64,000 bases of DNA from Bdellovibrionaceae bacterium UBA1609 (GTDB lineage Bacteria; Bdellovibrionota; Bdellovibrionia; Bdellovibrionales; UBA1609). The notes below the pieces were generated by a model that worked only from the letters and a program-made list of their open reading frames with translations, was not told the origin of the DNA and did not search any database. The stretch spans positions 62,001-126,000 of the forward strand of contig DCMZ01000010.1 of assembly GCA_002321895.1 (NCBI GenBank). Reading direction: 5' to 3'. Positions 37,830 through 46,367 of the stretch are shown here, piece after piece. The position numbers and the translations under genes are program-made. Within the stretch, counting starts at the first letter, position 1, and each line of letters begins with the position of its first letter.

Positions 37830-37969
37830 ACTTTCTCCTTCAGTCTCCACGTCAAATCAAAATCAACATGAAATTAGACTTATATTCTGCACCATCACTC
37901 ACCGAGTGAAAATGAGTATTTTGTAAAAATTAAGAAATTCTTAACAAATCAAACAAATGATCGATTCAA

Positions 37970-38218
37970 TTAAGCGCCAGCTTGTGCCTTCTTGATAATA
38001 CTTTTTACTCTCTGTGTTGGCTGGGCACCCTTTGCAATCCAGCTGTTCACGCGATCAAGATCTAAAATGATTTCCTTTTCTTGACCTTGTGGGGAGGGGT
38101 TAAAATTCCCAACGATTTCAATGTACTTCCCAGTGGCTGCACGCCTTTGGTCTGCAACTGTGACTCGATACTTAGGGCGATGTTTCGATCCAAATCGAGC
38201 TAAACGAATGACTACCAT
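37970..38218 (-). CDS. rpsP: 30S ribosomal protein S16
   Basis: Small-subunit assembly protein, 82 residues. The N-terminus VVIRLARFGSKHRPKYRVTVADQRRAATGKYIEIVGNFNP is the family signature. Its start follows GAAGGAG. It is the first gene of the rpsP-khpA-rimM-trmD-methyltransferase-rplS cluster; a 224-base leader separates it from ffh. Confidence 0.98.
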   Translation of the reverse strand: MVVIRLARFGSKHRPKYRVTVADQRRAATGKYIEIVGNFNPSPQGQEKEIILDLDRVNSWIAKGAQPTQRVKSIIKKAQAGA

Positions 38219-38265
38219 ACAAATTCTCCTTCAACGCATTCCGAATAGTAATAAAATGGCAATAT

Positions 38266-38297
38266 AAAGCACCGTTTCTAATAAGAAAAACGGCTTT
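38266..38297 (-). other. Weak hairpin in the rpsP leader
   Basis: In the 224-base gap between ffh and rpsP, the minus strand can form AAAGC-CGTTT pairing with AAACG and GCTTT around a 2-base bulge. No T-tail follows. It could be a leaky ffh terminator or part of an S16 leader; I cannot decide. I found no defensible promoter in this gap. Confidence 0.3.
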
Positions 38298-38442
38298 CAG
38301 CAACCCATTATTTCAAAAAAAACAAAATCTATAGAATTTAGTCCCAGATTCACTGTGACGAGCCCAAAAACCATGCCTTTTCCCTCAGCAAGCACTGTTC
38401 AATGACTATTTTTCAACCGTTTTAGGCGGAAACTTATAGTTC

Positions 38443-39789
38443 CTAAAAAGGCAAGCCTCCACCAAACATGCCACCGCCACCTCGGCCCATTCCCATTTTC
38501 ATCATTTGAGACATCATTTTCTTAGATTGCTCAAATTGCTTAACGAATTTATTTACGTCTTTAACTTCAGTTCCAGAACCATTGGCTATACGCAATCTCC
38601 TGGATCCATTCAAAATCTTATGATTCTCGCGCTCAGCCACAGTCATCGATCGGATGATGGCCTCGATTTTCTTAAGTTCATCATCAGGAGGGGTCATGTT
38701 TTTCATCTTCTTCATCATTTGACCGGCGCCAGGGAGCATTTTCAAGATGGATTCCATCCCTCCCATCTTCTTCATCATTTGAATTTGCTGAAGAAAGTCA
38801 TCCATGGTGAATTTATTCTTCGCCATTTTACGTGCAGATTCACGAGCGGTCTTCTCATCAATGACATCCTGAGCTTTTTCAACAAGACTGACCACATCTC
38901 CCATATCCAATATACGTGATGCCAATCGTTCTGGATGGAACACCTCAAGCTGTCCGACCTTCTCGCCAACACCCAAGAACTTAATGGGCACACCAGTGGT
39001 CTCACGTATACTCAGGGCCGCTCCACCACGGGCATCACCATCCACTTTAGTTAACACAAGACCCGAGATTCCAATGGCATCATGAAAGCCCTGAGCAACG
39101 TTTACGGACTGCTGACCGAGCATGGCATCGGCCACCAAAAGAGTCTCTTTGGGATCCCATACTTCTTTTAGCCGCTTCAACTCACCCATGAGCTGATCAT
39201 CGATTTGTAATCGCCCTGCCGTATCCACAAGTATGACATCGACCATATTCTCTTCCGCCCATTTCTTAGACTTCTCGAGAATCTCTTCAGGCTTCATACT
39301 TGGATCGGACGGAAAACATGGCAAATCATTAGCCTTTGCCAATGTTTGTAACTGATCTATGGCCGCTGGACGATAGACATCCACCGGCACTAAACCTGGC
39401 CGCTTGGAAAGTTGCTTTCTGATGTGTAGAGCTAATTTAGCGGTAGTGGTGGTTTTACCTGTACCCTGTAATCCAACTAAAAAAATGACGCCAGGGTTTC
39501 CACGAGTGACCAGCCCTTCAGCGTCTCCACCCAATAAAGTGATCAATTCATCATTTACAATTTTTGTGAACTGCTGGCCCGGAGATACCGAGCTGAGCAC
39601 TTCTTCACCTAAGGCTTTTTCTTTTACACGGCCAATGAAAGACTTAACCACTTTAAAGTTTACATCCGCATCCAAAAGACTCAGACGAATCTCTTTAATG
39701 GCGTCCTGAATGTTATCTTCAGATATCTTTCCTCGCCCTCGAATGCGATTCAGACTTCCGGTTAATTTTTCAGATAAATTATTAAACAT
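38443..39789 (-). CDS. ffh: Signal recognition particle protein Ffh (SRP54)
   Basis: GTPase that with 4.5S RNA targets inner-membrane proteins to FtsY and SecYEG. The 448 residues contain the N domain, the G domain (GLQGTGKTTTTAKLA, DTAGR, TKVDGDARGG) and the methionine-rich M domain (QIQMMKKMGGMESILKMLPG, and the SRP-RNA-binding NGSRRLRIANGSG near 405). The C-terminal glycine/methionine tail is normal. It starts 9 bases after the ABC-2 permease, an unusual neighbour, so part of its transcription may come from the transporter. Confidence 0.98.
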   Translation of the reverse strand: MFNNLSEKLTGSLNRIRGRGKISEDNIQDAIKEIRLSLLDADVNFKVVKSFIGRVKEKALGEEVLSSVSPGQQFTKIVNDELITLLGGDAEGLVTRGNPGVIFLVGLQGTGKTTTTAKLALHIRKQLSKRPGLVPVDVYRPAAIDQLQTLAKANDLPCFPSDPSMKPEEILEKSKKWAEENMVDVILVDTAGRLQIDDQLMGELKRLKEVWDPKETLLVADAMLGQQSVNVAQGFHDAIGISGLVLTKVDGDARGGAALSIRETTGVPIKFLGVGEKVGQLEVFHPERLASRILDMGDVVSLVEKAQDVIDEKTARESARKMAKNKFTMDDFLQQIQMMKKMGGMESILKMLPGAGQMMKKMKNMTPPDDELKKIEAIIRSMTVAERENHKILNGSRRLRIANGSGTEVKDVNKFVKQFEQSKKMMSQMMKMGMGRGGGGMFGGGLPF

Positions 39790-39798
39790 GTTAAACCC

Positions 39799-40590
39799 CT
39801 ACCATCTATGGAAACTGCCTCTAGCCAAGCTCCAAACACTGATGCTGAGAAAGACTAGTAGCATAATTAAAGTCACCAGTACAGAAACCCCTAAAGAAAC
39901 GTCGCTTACTCCTAATATTGCGTATCTAACACCATTTATTAGGTAAAGTAATGGATTCGCCAAAGACACTTTTTGCCAAAATCCTGGAAGATTATCTATG
40001 GAGTAGAAAACACCTCCCAAATAGATCAATGGAAGCAAAACAAAATTACCCACTGCACTTAAATGATCAAAGGAGCGAGCCCAAATCGCGGCTGACAATC
40101 CCATCATTCCAAAGGCAAAACCACCCACTAAGAGAAAGTAAAACAATAAAAATACATTATTTATGGGTAAAAACTCTCCATGCTGATTCAAATAGAAAAG
40201 CTCACCGACCACCATTGTTACAACAGACACAAGCAGCCCTCGGCTAACACCTCCGGCAGAAAGCGCCCAGATAATTTGCTGGCTAGATAGTGGAGAAGAT
40301 TTATAGTCCTCCAACTCTCCTGCTGATTTTGATCCCGCCACGGAACTCGAAGCATTAGAAAATGCATTATTTAAACAACCCATCATTATCAAGCCAGGAA
40401 TTAAGAAACCCAAATAGGTAATTCCCTCTTCCATCTTAATGGCTCGACCGATACTCACTCCAAAAATAAGTAAATACAATGTGGTGTTTACAGCAGGAGC
40501 CAAAAGGGTCTGCACTGCGACTCGCGAAAATCGACGCACTTCTCTCCAATAAAGCATCATAAAAGGAGTCCATTTTAAATTTTTATTCAT
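39799..40590 (-). CDS. ABC-2 type transporter permease
   Basis: A 263-residue inner-membrane protein with six predicted membrane segments and the ABC-2 signature region (GGVFYSIDNLPGFWQKVSLANPLLYLINGVRYAILG). It overlaps the ATPase stop by 4 bases (ATGA). The pair forms a simple exporter of the DrrAB/NodIJ kind. The substrate is not visible; lipid, polysaccharide or drug export are all known for this family. Confidence 0.93.
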   Translation of the reverse strand: MNKNLKWTPFMMLYWREVRRFSRVAVQTLLAPAVNTTLYLLIFGVSIGRAIKMEEGITYLGFLIPGLIMMGCLNNAFSNASSSVAGSKSAGELEDYKSSPLSSQQIIWALSAGGVSRGLLVSVVTMVVGELFYLNQHGEFLPINNVFLLFYFLLVGGFAFGMMGLSAAIWARSFDHLSAVGNFVLLPLIYLGGVFYSIDNLPGFWQKVSLANPLLYLINGVRYAILGVSDVSLGVSVLVTLIMLLVFLSISVWSLARGSFHRW

Positions 40591-41507
40591 GCTTTCGACT
40601 CCCCTAATACGCGTAAAAACGCCTCTTCTAAATTTCCTTCGACAATTTGCATATCGTCAATATCATCCAACGACAAATGGGCGGAGTGCAGCAGTTCGCC
40701 TAATCCCATTTCACTGGGTATTCTAAACCTTAAATTTTCCTGTAGTTGCTCTATCAAAAACTGACTTTCCACTTTTGCTGCGGTTTTCAACTTTAAGCTC
40801 ACATTCCTTTGAGTGAACTCTTTAACAAGAGAGTTTGTCGGTCCTATTTTTCTCAACTCACCATGATGAATGATACCCACGCGGTCACATAGCTCTTCCG
40901 CTTCCTCTAAATAATGTGTCGTTAAAAGGACACTCACCCCGTCAGATCTCAATTCTTGTACGAATTTCCAAAGGGATTCTCTCAATTCAATATCCACTCC
41001 AGCGGTGGGCTCATCCAGTAGCAGCAGCTTTGGACTGTGCACGAGAGCTTTGGCTATCAACAATCGCCTTTTCATACCCCCAGAAAGTTGCTTCACTTTT
41101 TTATGGCGATGCTCTTTCAAACCCAATCGATCAATTAAAAAATCTATCCTGTCTCGATTATTGCTCAACCCATAGTATCCTGAGTGAAAAATTAAGACCT
41201 CTTCTAAATTAAAGAACCCATGGTTAACGATTTCCTGAGGTACAATCCCTGTTAAACTTTTGGCCTTACGAGGCTCCTCTTGAACATTGTGCCCGAATAC
41301 CAAAACATCACCCTCAGTGGGCGTTTCTAGAGTTACGATATTTGATATAATAGTTGTCTTCCCAGCTCCGTTAGGACCCAATAGTCCGAAAATTTCGCCG
41401 GGCTCCACATGAAATGACATGTTATTTACGGCGTAGAAATCACCATATTTCTTTGTAAGTCCTTTGACCTCAAGAGCTTTGTCCAATTGCGTCACAGCCT
41501 TTCTCAA
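40587..41507 (-). CDS. ABC-2 type transporter ATP-binding protein
   Basis: A 306-residue ATPase with Walker A GPNGAGKTT, Q-loop (TGIVPQE), signature LSGGM and Walker B LLLLDEPTAGVD; the H-loop is TTHYLEEAEEL. The C-terminal 80 residues match the DrrA/CcmA accessory region. It is the first gene of a run that continues through the permease into ffh. Confidence 0.95.
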   Translation of the reverse strand: MRKAVTQLDKALEVKGLTKKYGDFYAVNNMSFHVEPGEIFGLLGPNGAGKTTIISNIVTLETPTEGDVLVFGHNVQEEPRKAKSLTGIVPQEIVNHGFFNLEEVLIFHSGYYGLSNNRDRIDFLIDRLGLKEHRHKKVKQLSGGMKRRLLIAKALVHSPKLLLLDEPTAGVDIELRESLWKFVQELRSDGVSVLLTTHYLEEAEELCDRVGIIHHGELRKIGPTNSLVKEFTQRNVSLKLKTAAKVESQFLIEQLQENLRFRIPSEMGLGELLHSAHLSLDDIDDMQIVEGNLEEAFLRVLGESKA

Positions 41508-41612
41508 TTTGAGACGGTAAGCTAACGATATTTCCGAAAAAATCCAAGTGACTTCAGCATATTATCCTTAAAATCAGTGCAGAGAGCCTATCCAAAGTCC
41601 GATAGATTCAAT

Positions 41613-42599
41613 ATGGGAACGCCAGTCCACAATAAATACATACCCATCCGGATGGATGACTTCACCATAGGCATTAAGACTCCGGTGGATTTGTACGTTC
41701 GTATCTCTGAAACTGAATTTTCCAAACTCTACTCAGCTGGTGAAAAAACCGAACAAGCAAAGATTTTTAAGTTCAATAGGAAAAGTATTGGCTATCTTTG
41801 GGTTAGAAATGAAGAGTATCCAAATCTAACCAAACACAATGTACTCATTGCGGGAATAGCTCTTAAAAGTGATAAATATAAAAATCCTGAAAAATCTCGA
41901 TTTATAACCGCCGCCAGTGCGACCATATTTAATGAAATTTCTCAATCGGGCATCAACCATTCGAACTATAATGAAGCTCGGGAAATTTCTGATGCGACTG
42001 TTTCACTGGTACAACATCACCAAGACCTGTTCGAGCTTATGGAAAATCTCAGTCGCTGTTCTGACACGTGGGTGAAATTCAGTCAGTCCGTGGCTGCTAT
42101 GAGCGTTGTCATTGGCAATGGAATGGGCTGGAAAAACCCCGTGACTATGGAAAAGCTGGCGGTAGGAGGACTTCTGCACAAAATTGGCTTTACCGACTTA
42201 CCCAGAGAGCTTCTAGCATTACCAATAGATAGAATGTCGGCTCAGCAATTCAATACTTACAAAAACTACCCCACTCGAGGGGCTCAAATGCTCTCTAAAC
42301 TCGGTAGCGTACCCGATGACATTGTAGCCATAGTGGCAGAACACCAGGAGAGACCCAAAGGCAAAGGTTTTCCGAAAAAACTAACAGATCTTAAAGTTCA
42401 CCCGATGGCTCGAGTCGTGGGATTAGCTGAGGAATTTTGCCAAATTCTTATTCCCAATATGTCCAAAGCCGAAGACACACGCTCACCAGACCAGGCCTTT
42501 AAGGTATTAAAAGACACCAAAGAACATATGTTCAATAAAGAGGTGTTTGAAGGTCTTCACAAAATGGTCGGGAGAAATAGTCTCAATAAAGCCGTTTAA
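41613..42599 (+). CDS. Degenerate HD-GYP-type protein
   Basis: A 328-residue protein from ATG 41613; a GTG at 41577 would add 12 residues, and neither has a strong ribosome binding site. Residues 1-130 form a beta-rich N-terminal domain seen with such proteins. The C-terminal half follows the HD-GYP plan: GGLLHKIGFTDLP (where HD should be), NYPTRGAQMLSKL and HQERPKGKGFPKKL (where GYP should be). K190 replaces the metal-binding Asp, F156 stands where the first His is expected, and GYP reads GFP. Cyclic-di-GMP hydrolysis is therefore unlikely; binding or signalling remains possible. Confidence 0.8.
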   Translation: MGTPVHNKYIPIRMDDFTIGIKTPVDLYVRISETEFSKLYSAGEKTEQAKIFKFNRKSIGYLWVRNEEYPNLTKHNVLIAGIALKSDKYKNPEKSRFITAASATIFNEISQSGINHSNYNEAREISDATVSLVQHHQDLFELMENLSRCSDTWVKFSQSVAAMSVVIGNGMGWKNPVTMEKLAVGGLLHKIGFTDLPRELLALPIDRMSAQQFNTYKNYPTRGAQMLSKLGSVPDDIVAIVAEHQERPKGKGFPKKLTDLKVHPMARVVGLAEEFCQILIPNMSKAEDTRSPDQAFKVLKDTKEHMFNKEVFEGLHKMVGRNSLNKAV

Positions 42600-42679
42600 T
42601 CCATTGAATTCTTACCATTTCTAAAACTAGGTCATCTGTATAGATTGACCCCAATTTATGCCTTTGTTATTCCAAATCC

Positions 42680-43627
42680 ATGAAATATTTAGTTACCACA
42701 TTTTACAAGTTCTTTGAGCAAACCCCTGACGAAGTTAAAGCCCGTAGAGAGTGGCTGTTAAATAAAGGTCGTGAATTACAACTTAAGGGTCTACTCCTCA
42801 TTGGTGAAGAAGGAGTGAACTCCACGTTGTCTGGCGAAGAATCCAGCGTGAACCAATTTAAAGGTCACTTATTAGAAATCCTTGAACAGGAGAAAATGAC
42901 ATTTAAAGACAGTTATGCCGATCGCATCCCTTTCCGTCGCTGGAAAGTGAAAGTGCGAGATGAAATTGTGACCATTGGTCATCCGGGTCTTGTACCAGAC
43001 AGAGAAAAAAACCATCACCTTTCACCGTCTGAGTGGAACGCAGCTTTACAAGAAGAAGGCGTAGTTTGTATTGATACTCGTAATAAATATGAAACTGAGT
43101 TAGGAAAATTTAAATCCGCATTGGATCCTGAGATCGATGATTTTCAGCAGTTCACAAGTTTTGTTGAAAATTCTGATATCTCTAAAGACCAAAAAATACT
43201 GATATATTGCACCGGCGGCATTCGCTGCGAAAAGGGAATCCTAGAATTAGAAAATTTGGGTTACAAAAACGTCTATCAACTCGATGGAGGGATTCTAAAT
43301 TATTTAAAAGAATTTCCAAACCAGGAATTTGATGGCGAATGTTTTGTTTTTGATCACAGAGTGGGGGTGAACCAAGAGTTGCAGCCTTCGGAAAGGTGGC
43401 ACTTATGCCCCCACTGTGGAAATCCAGCCGATCAAATCATTCAGTGTGTTCAATGCGATATGGATGAATACGTGTGTGTTCACTGCCTCGAGCAGGAAAA
43501 AGAAAAGCCGGAAGTTAAAACTTGCTCAAAAAACTGTGCTCATCACTTTAAATTGGGGCATAAAACCAACAAACCTCATTTAGATACACTAAAAAAGAAA
43601 GGTCGAAGCCTTCCTGAAAACCTTTAG
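42680..43627 (+). CDS. trhO: tRNA uridine(34) hydroxylase TrhO (YceA family)
   Basis: Oxygen-dependent hydroxylation of U34 in several tRNAs. The 315-residue protein has the N-terminal UPF0176 domain (LLIGEEGVNSTLSG), a rhodanese domain with active loop CTGGIRCEK, and a C-terminal cysteine-rich tail (CPHC, CVQC, CVHC, C...CAHH) that should bind zinc. All signature residues are present. It lies directly upstream of the initiator tRNA gene, but the tRNA appears to have its own promoter. Confidence 0.94.
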   Translation: MKYLVTTFYKFFEQTPDEVKARREWLLNKGRELQLKGLLLIGEEGVNSTLSGEESSVNQFKGHLLEILEQEKMTFKDSYADRIPFRRWKVKVRDEIVTIGHPGLVPDREKNHHLSPSEWNAALQEEGVVCIDTRNKYETELGKFKSALDPEIDDFQQFTSFVENSDISKDQKILIYCTGGIRCEKGILELENLGYKNVYQLDGGILNYLKEFPNQEFDGECFVFDHRVGVNQELQPSERWHLCPHCGNPADQIIQCVQCDMDEYVCVHCLEQEKEKPEVKTCSKNCAHHFKLGHKTNKPHLDTLKKKGRSLPENL

Positions 43628-43658
43628 TTGAAGGACTCACCTTGGTTTTGCCTATAAT
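43628..43658 (+). promoter_or_regulatory. Upstream candidate promoter for tRNA-fMet
   Basis: TTGAAG (43628-43633) and a perfect TATAAT (43653-43658), spacer 19. Transcription would start about 70 bases before the tRNA, requiring 5' processing. Confidence 0.45.
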
Positions 43659-43686
43659 ATAGGACAGAATAAACATTTTAAAAGTG

Positions 43687-43715
43687 TTGACCCAAGTTGG
43701 TCCAAGCGCTAAAAC
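43687..43715 (+). promoter_or_regulatory. Proximal candidate promoter for tRNA-fMet
   Basis: TTGACC (43687-43692) and TAAAAC (43710-43715), spacer 17. Start near 43722, about 16 bases before the mature tRNA, a usual distance for tRNA genes. Confidence 0.5.
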
Positions 43716-43737
43716 GGTCCTTCAGTTTTCATCTTGT

Positions 43738-43814
<77 letters not shown>

Positions 43815-43849
43815 ATTCAAAAATCATTTTTCAAACAGAACATTTAGCC

Positions 43850-43932
43850 CGACTGGGTCGGTCTCAGCTGTTGGCTTGCATGCGTGCCGCATGACCTGAA
43901 GGTCATAGGCTCAATTCCTGCCCCCGCAACCA
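43850..43932 (+). pseudogene. Decayed tandem copy of tRNA-fMet
   Basis: The 3' part (GAAGGTC, then CTGCCCCCGCAACCA) matches the functional tRNA 118 bases upstream including CCA and the following AATTC. The D-arm half is only loosely similar, the anticodon stem (GTGCC/CTGAA) no longer pairs, and the acceptor 5' strand (CGACTGG) does not match the 3' strand. The anticodon CAT survives in GCATGAC. It is likely a duplication remnant. Confidence 0.7.
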
Positions 43933-43959
43933 ATTCTTACAAAACCTAAGTGTATATAT

Positions 43960-43991
43960 AAAAAAATCGAGGTTTAAATTTAAACCTCGAT
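43960..43991 (-). terminator. Perfect 26-base palindrome with T-tail, ends the 44028 gene
   Basis: ATCGAGGTTTAAA followed by its exact complement (43966-43991). On the minus strand six or seven T residues follow directly, making a Rho-independent terminator 37 bases past the stop of the 44028 gene. It could also end the tRNA transcript coming from the other side, though without a T-run. Confidence 0.85.
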
Positions 43992-44027
43992 CTTAGTATC
44001 TACTCTTATTATGGTAGAAACTCATGC

Positions 44028-45449
44028 CTATTCATTTAAATAGTCTTTAAACCTCTTACCGCTTTTTCTTGGGTTACCCGTAAAAATGCCGCTGTCGTAA
44101 AGAAACTGAAATCGTCTTTTCACATGCGTATCTTCAACACTCGAAGCTTCCATAACATATTTTATTAAACCTCGATCTACAACCTCAGGAAATTCTGTAG
44201 CTATTTGCTTTAACTTTCCTTCATCCGCTTGCGGATCTAAAATCCAATCCCCGAAACTTTCACGAATAGTATCCGCCTGATCTTCTTCAATAGTTGAAAG
44301 CCCTAAATTCTTACGAATCTTTAGTGTCTTATAGGCTAAATCTAAAGTATCTAGATCAACTACAACACTATTTTTAATACCTGTCTTACTTTTTGTTGTT
44401 AATAGCGTATAAACCTGTATTGCCGAAAGAGCCGCATCATAACGCTTAAGCCTAATATTAATCCTAATTTCATCAGCAATGCTTCCCAAATAGTAATCGG
44501 GATAGGTTACGCTTTCCATAAGTAATTCAATACCCTTGCTCTGCACTAAAGCATCAGTCACTACAACAGCTAGACCCACTGATTGTGGTGAATCCACCAG
44601 AATAAGAATCAATTCTAGAGGAAATTCCGAAAAGGGCGCTAAATAGGAAGCGGACTGCCAACTTGCTTTGCTAATAGGAGTTTTTAGCTCTGATAGAAAG
44701 GAAAATGCCAAGAAACTTTTTTTAGGTGCCTCCAATCCATACGCCTTATAAACTTCTTCATCAGTGATCATCTCAATAAATTGCTCACAAATACTAACAC
44801 CCATTTCACAATAAGCTCTAGTGTCATCTGCAGGACTTGTGAAACCGGCCACAATCAACTGCTCTCTCAGTTTTGCTTTCGTGGCCTCAGTCAAAGGATT
44901 CCTAATATAGTCATGTAAACCATTAATTAGGTTGTACATAATCCATGATCTTCTATTGGGCTCTTCAAACTTTTGAATGGATCTAAAATGCAATAACTCG
45001 CGCATCACAATTCCAGCTCTCTCAAAGTCGTCCTTTTCTGCAGCAAAAAACCGAGAGGGGTCGATCTGCAAACTGTCCATATTCCCTTCAGCTCTTTCAA
45101 TCCAAAGGGCAACACGAGGTTTATCACTGGGCAACCAGGGATGAAGAGTGTTGATAGGCTGTTCCGTAATACAAACTAAGGCTTTTTTTCCTCTAGTAAT
45201 GATCTCATTATAGAGAGGAAGGTACCCGGCTTTCACTTTTTCAAAAGCCTCTGCATAGTCGGGACTTTCAATCTTCATTTCCTGGTGAAATTCTACAAAG
45301 GTCTTTCGTTCACTACACAATTGAATAGTGAGGCTTGTAGATCTGCCGTTGGGCTCGTCCGTTTCGTTTCCAGCATCACCGCCCGTAGCCATAGCCAAGG
45401 GGCTAGCAGTGAGCAAAATTGCCATAGTTATTTTTTTGAAATTAAACAT
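44028..45449 (-). CDS. Exported protein of unknown function, coupled to a TIGR02147 regulator
   Basis: A 473-residue protein from the ATG at 45449, which follows GGAG by 6 bases; two earlier ATGs (45455, 45461) lack spacing. The signal peptide MFNFKKITMAILLTASPLAMA is clear. The mature part has a Glu-x-x-His-like helix (RAGIVMRELLHFRSI), two close cysteines (CEMGVSICEQF) and a C-terminal set of helices with possible TPR character (DAALSAIQVYTLL). The MRELLHF helix is reminiscent of a metal site but lacks HExxH. The start overlaps the regulator's stop by 8 bases. No family recognised. Confidence 0.75.
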   Translation of the reverse strand: MFNFKKITMAILLTASPLAMATGGDAGNETDEPNGRSTSLTIQLCSERKTFVEFHQEMKIESPDYAEAFEKVKAGYLPLYNEIITRGKKALVCITEQPINTLHPWLPSDKPRVALWIERAEGNMDSLQIDPSRFFAAEKDDFERAGIVMRELLHFRSIQKFEEPNRRSWIMYNLINGLHDYIRNPLTEATKAKLREQLIVAGFTSPADDTRAYCEMGVSICEQFIEMITDEEVYKAYGLEAPKKSFLAFSFLSELKTPISKASWQSASYLAPFSEFPLELILILVDSPQSVGLAVVVTDALVQSKGIELLMESVTYPDYYLGSIADEIRINIRLKRYDAALSAIQVYTLLTTKSKTGIKNSVVVDLDTLDLAYKTLKIRKNLGLSTIEEDQADTIRESFGDWILDPQADEGKLKQIATEFPEVVDRGLIKYVMEASSVEDTHVKRRFQFLYDSGIFTGNPRKSGKRFKDYLNE

Positions 45450-46218
45450 TTTCATCTCCATTCATCTTATTCTTTAAAGTTTGGGGAAAAAGGTTTAGCT
45501 GCAAGCAATAAACCGTGTCTCTTTTTTTCGACTTTTGTTCGATCAACTTAGCAATTTTCTGCCGAAACAATCGAATTTCTTCTTTTATCTCTGGAACCAA
45601 CTCAGCATCCATAGCACTCACATAGGAAGAATGACTCTTCTCTTCTGCCGAATTCTCTTCAATAGATTGAGCCGCCTTTTCAAGAAGTTGCTTTTGCAAC
45701 TGCCGCAGCGGAATTTCATCCACATTCTCGTTCACTTGGGTGGTAAAGAACTGCCAATGGTTAGTCCAACTGCCGTCTTCATTGATGGTCAGTACCTTAT
45801 GGGCAAACAACTGACTTAAAGCCAGGCTTATCACACACGCAGGCAAACCCAATTGTTTTCCTATCCACTGAGGTGTGGGCTGAAAACCTTCGAGAGCAAC
45901 ACACTCTAAAATGCCCAGGTAATACCAATTGGCAAGAAGATGCATTTTTTCATATTCTACCAATTGGTAATTTTCAGCAAAGGGTGCTGAGTCCGCACCA
46001 AAAAGGTTTTGTAACTTGGCCTGATCCACTTCCAACTGCAGGGCAATATTTTTAATCTTTTTAGAACTGTATTTTCTCCGTCCATTGAGAAACTGTGAAA
46101 GGGAACCCGGATCTAATTGAAGGCTTTTAGCAAAGGATCTCAGAGAATAATTGGGATTCCCAGATCTACGCCTTAAATACTCGTCCTGTAAAAATAATCT
46201 AAATCTATCCTGTTCCAT
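45442..46218 (-). CDS. TIGR02147/DUF4423-type regulator
   Basis: A 258-residue protein. The first 65 residues are a helix-turn-helix region (YLRRRSGNPNYSLRSFAKSLQLDPGSLSQFLNGRRKYS), followed by the family core NWYYLGILECVALEGFQPTPQWIGKQLGLPACVISLALSQLFAHKVL, a winged-helix-like block. The C-terminal part contains the family's long helix with 'S-A-M-D-A-E-L-V-P-E-I-K-E-E-I'. Such proteins are abundant in Bdellovibrio and Fibrobacter, often beside exported proteins. I chose ATG 46218 (after GAGG); an upstream ATG lies at 46239. A perfect palindrome sits just upstream. Confidence 0.88.
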   Translation of the reverse strand: MEQDRFRLFLQDEYLRRRSGNPNYSLRSFAKSLQLDPGSLSQFLNGRRKYSSKKIKNIALQLEVDQAKLQNLFGADSAPFAENYQLVEYEKMHLLANWYYLGILECVALEGFQPTPQWIGKQLGLPACVISLALSQLFAHKVLTINEDGSWTNHWQFFTTQVNENVDEIPLRQLQKQLLEKAAQSIEENSAEEKSHSSYVSAMDAELVPEIKEEIRLFRQKIAKLIEQKSKKRDTVYCLQLNLFPQTLKNKMNGDENV

Positions 46219-46259
46219 ATGGGCCTCAATATACAACATAGATTGGCCATATGAGCTTT

Positions 46260-46282
46260 TTTTGAAACAAATTGTTTCAAAA
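46260..46282. promoter_or_regulatory. 23-base palindrome upstream of the TIGR02147 gene
   Basis: Arms TTTTGAAACAA (46260-46270) and its exact complement (46272-46282) around one central base. It lies 42-64 bases before the regulator's start codon, in its promoter region, and is a likely operator, possibly for the regulator itself. T7 on one side may also help it act as a weak terminator. Confidence 0.6.
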
Positions 46283-46304
46283 CGAATGCCTCGGGTATTA
46301 TTTA

Positions 46305-46338
46305 CAAAAAAGCCGAAGTGAGGGCTACCACTTCGGCT
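46305..46338 (-). terminator. Rho-independent terminator after the 690-residue exported protein
   Basis: Minus strand: a perfect 10-base stem (AGCCGAAGTG with CACTTCGGCT, 46311-46338), 8-base loop, then six T residues. It lies 29 bases past the stop at 46368. Confidence 0.9.
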
Positions 46339-46367
46339 CTATGGGGTTTCCAAGATCTGTAATTCAG

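Noticed and set aside
38297..38374. 25-codon frame with GAGGG upstream between ffh and rpsP
   Set aside because: Could be a leader peptide, but no attenuator structure with T-run follows and the composition is ordinary AT-rich.
44028..45449. Exported protein as a metalloprotease because of MRELLHF
   Set aside because: There is no HExxH; the single helix resemblance is not enough.
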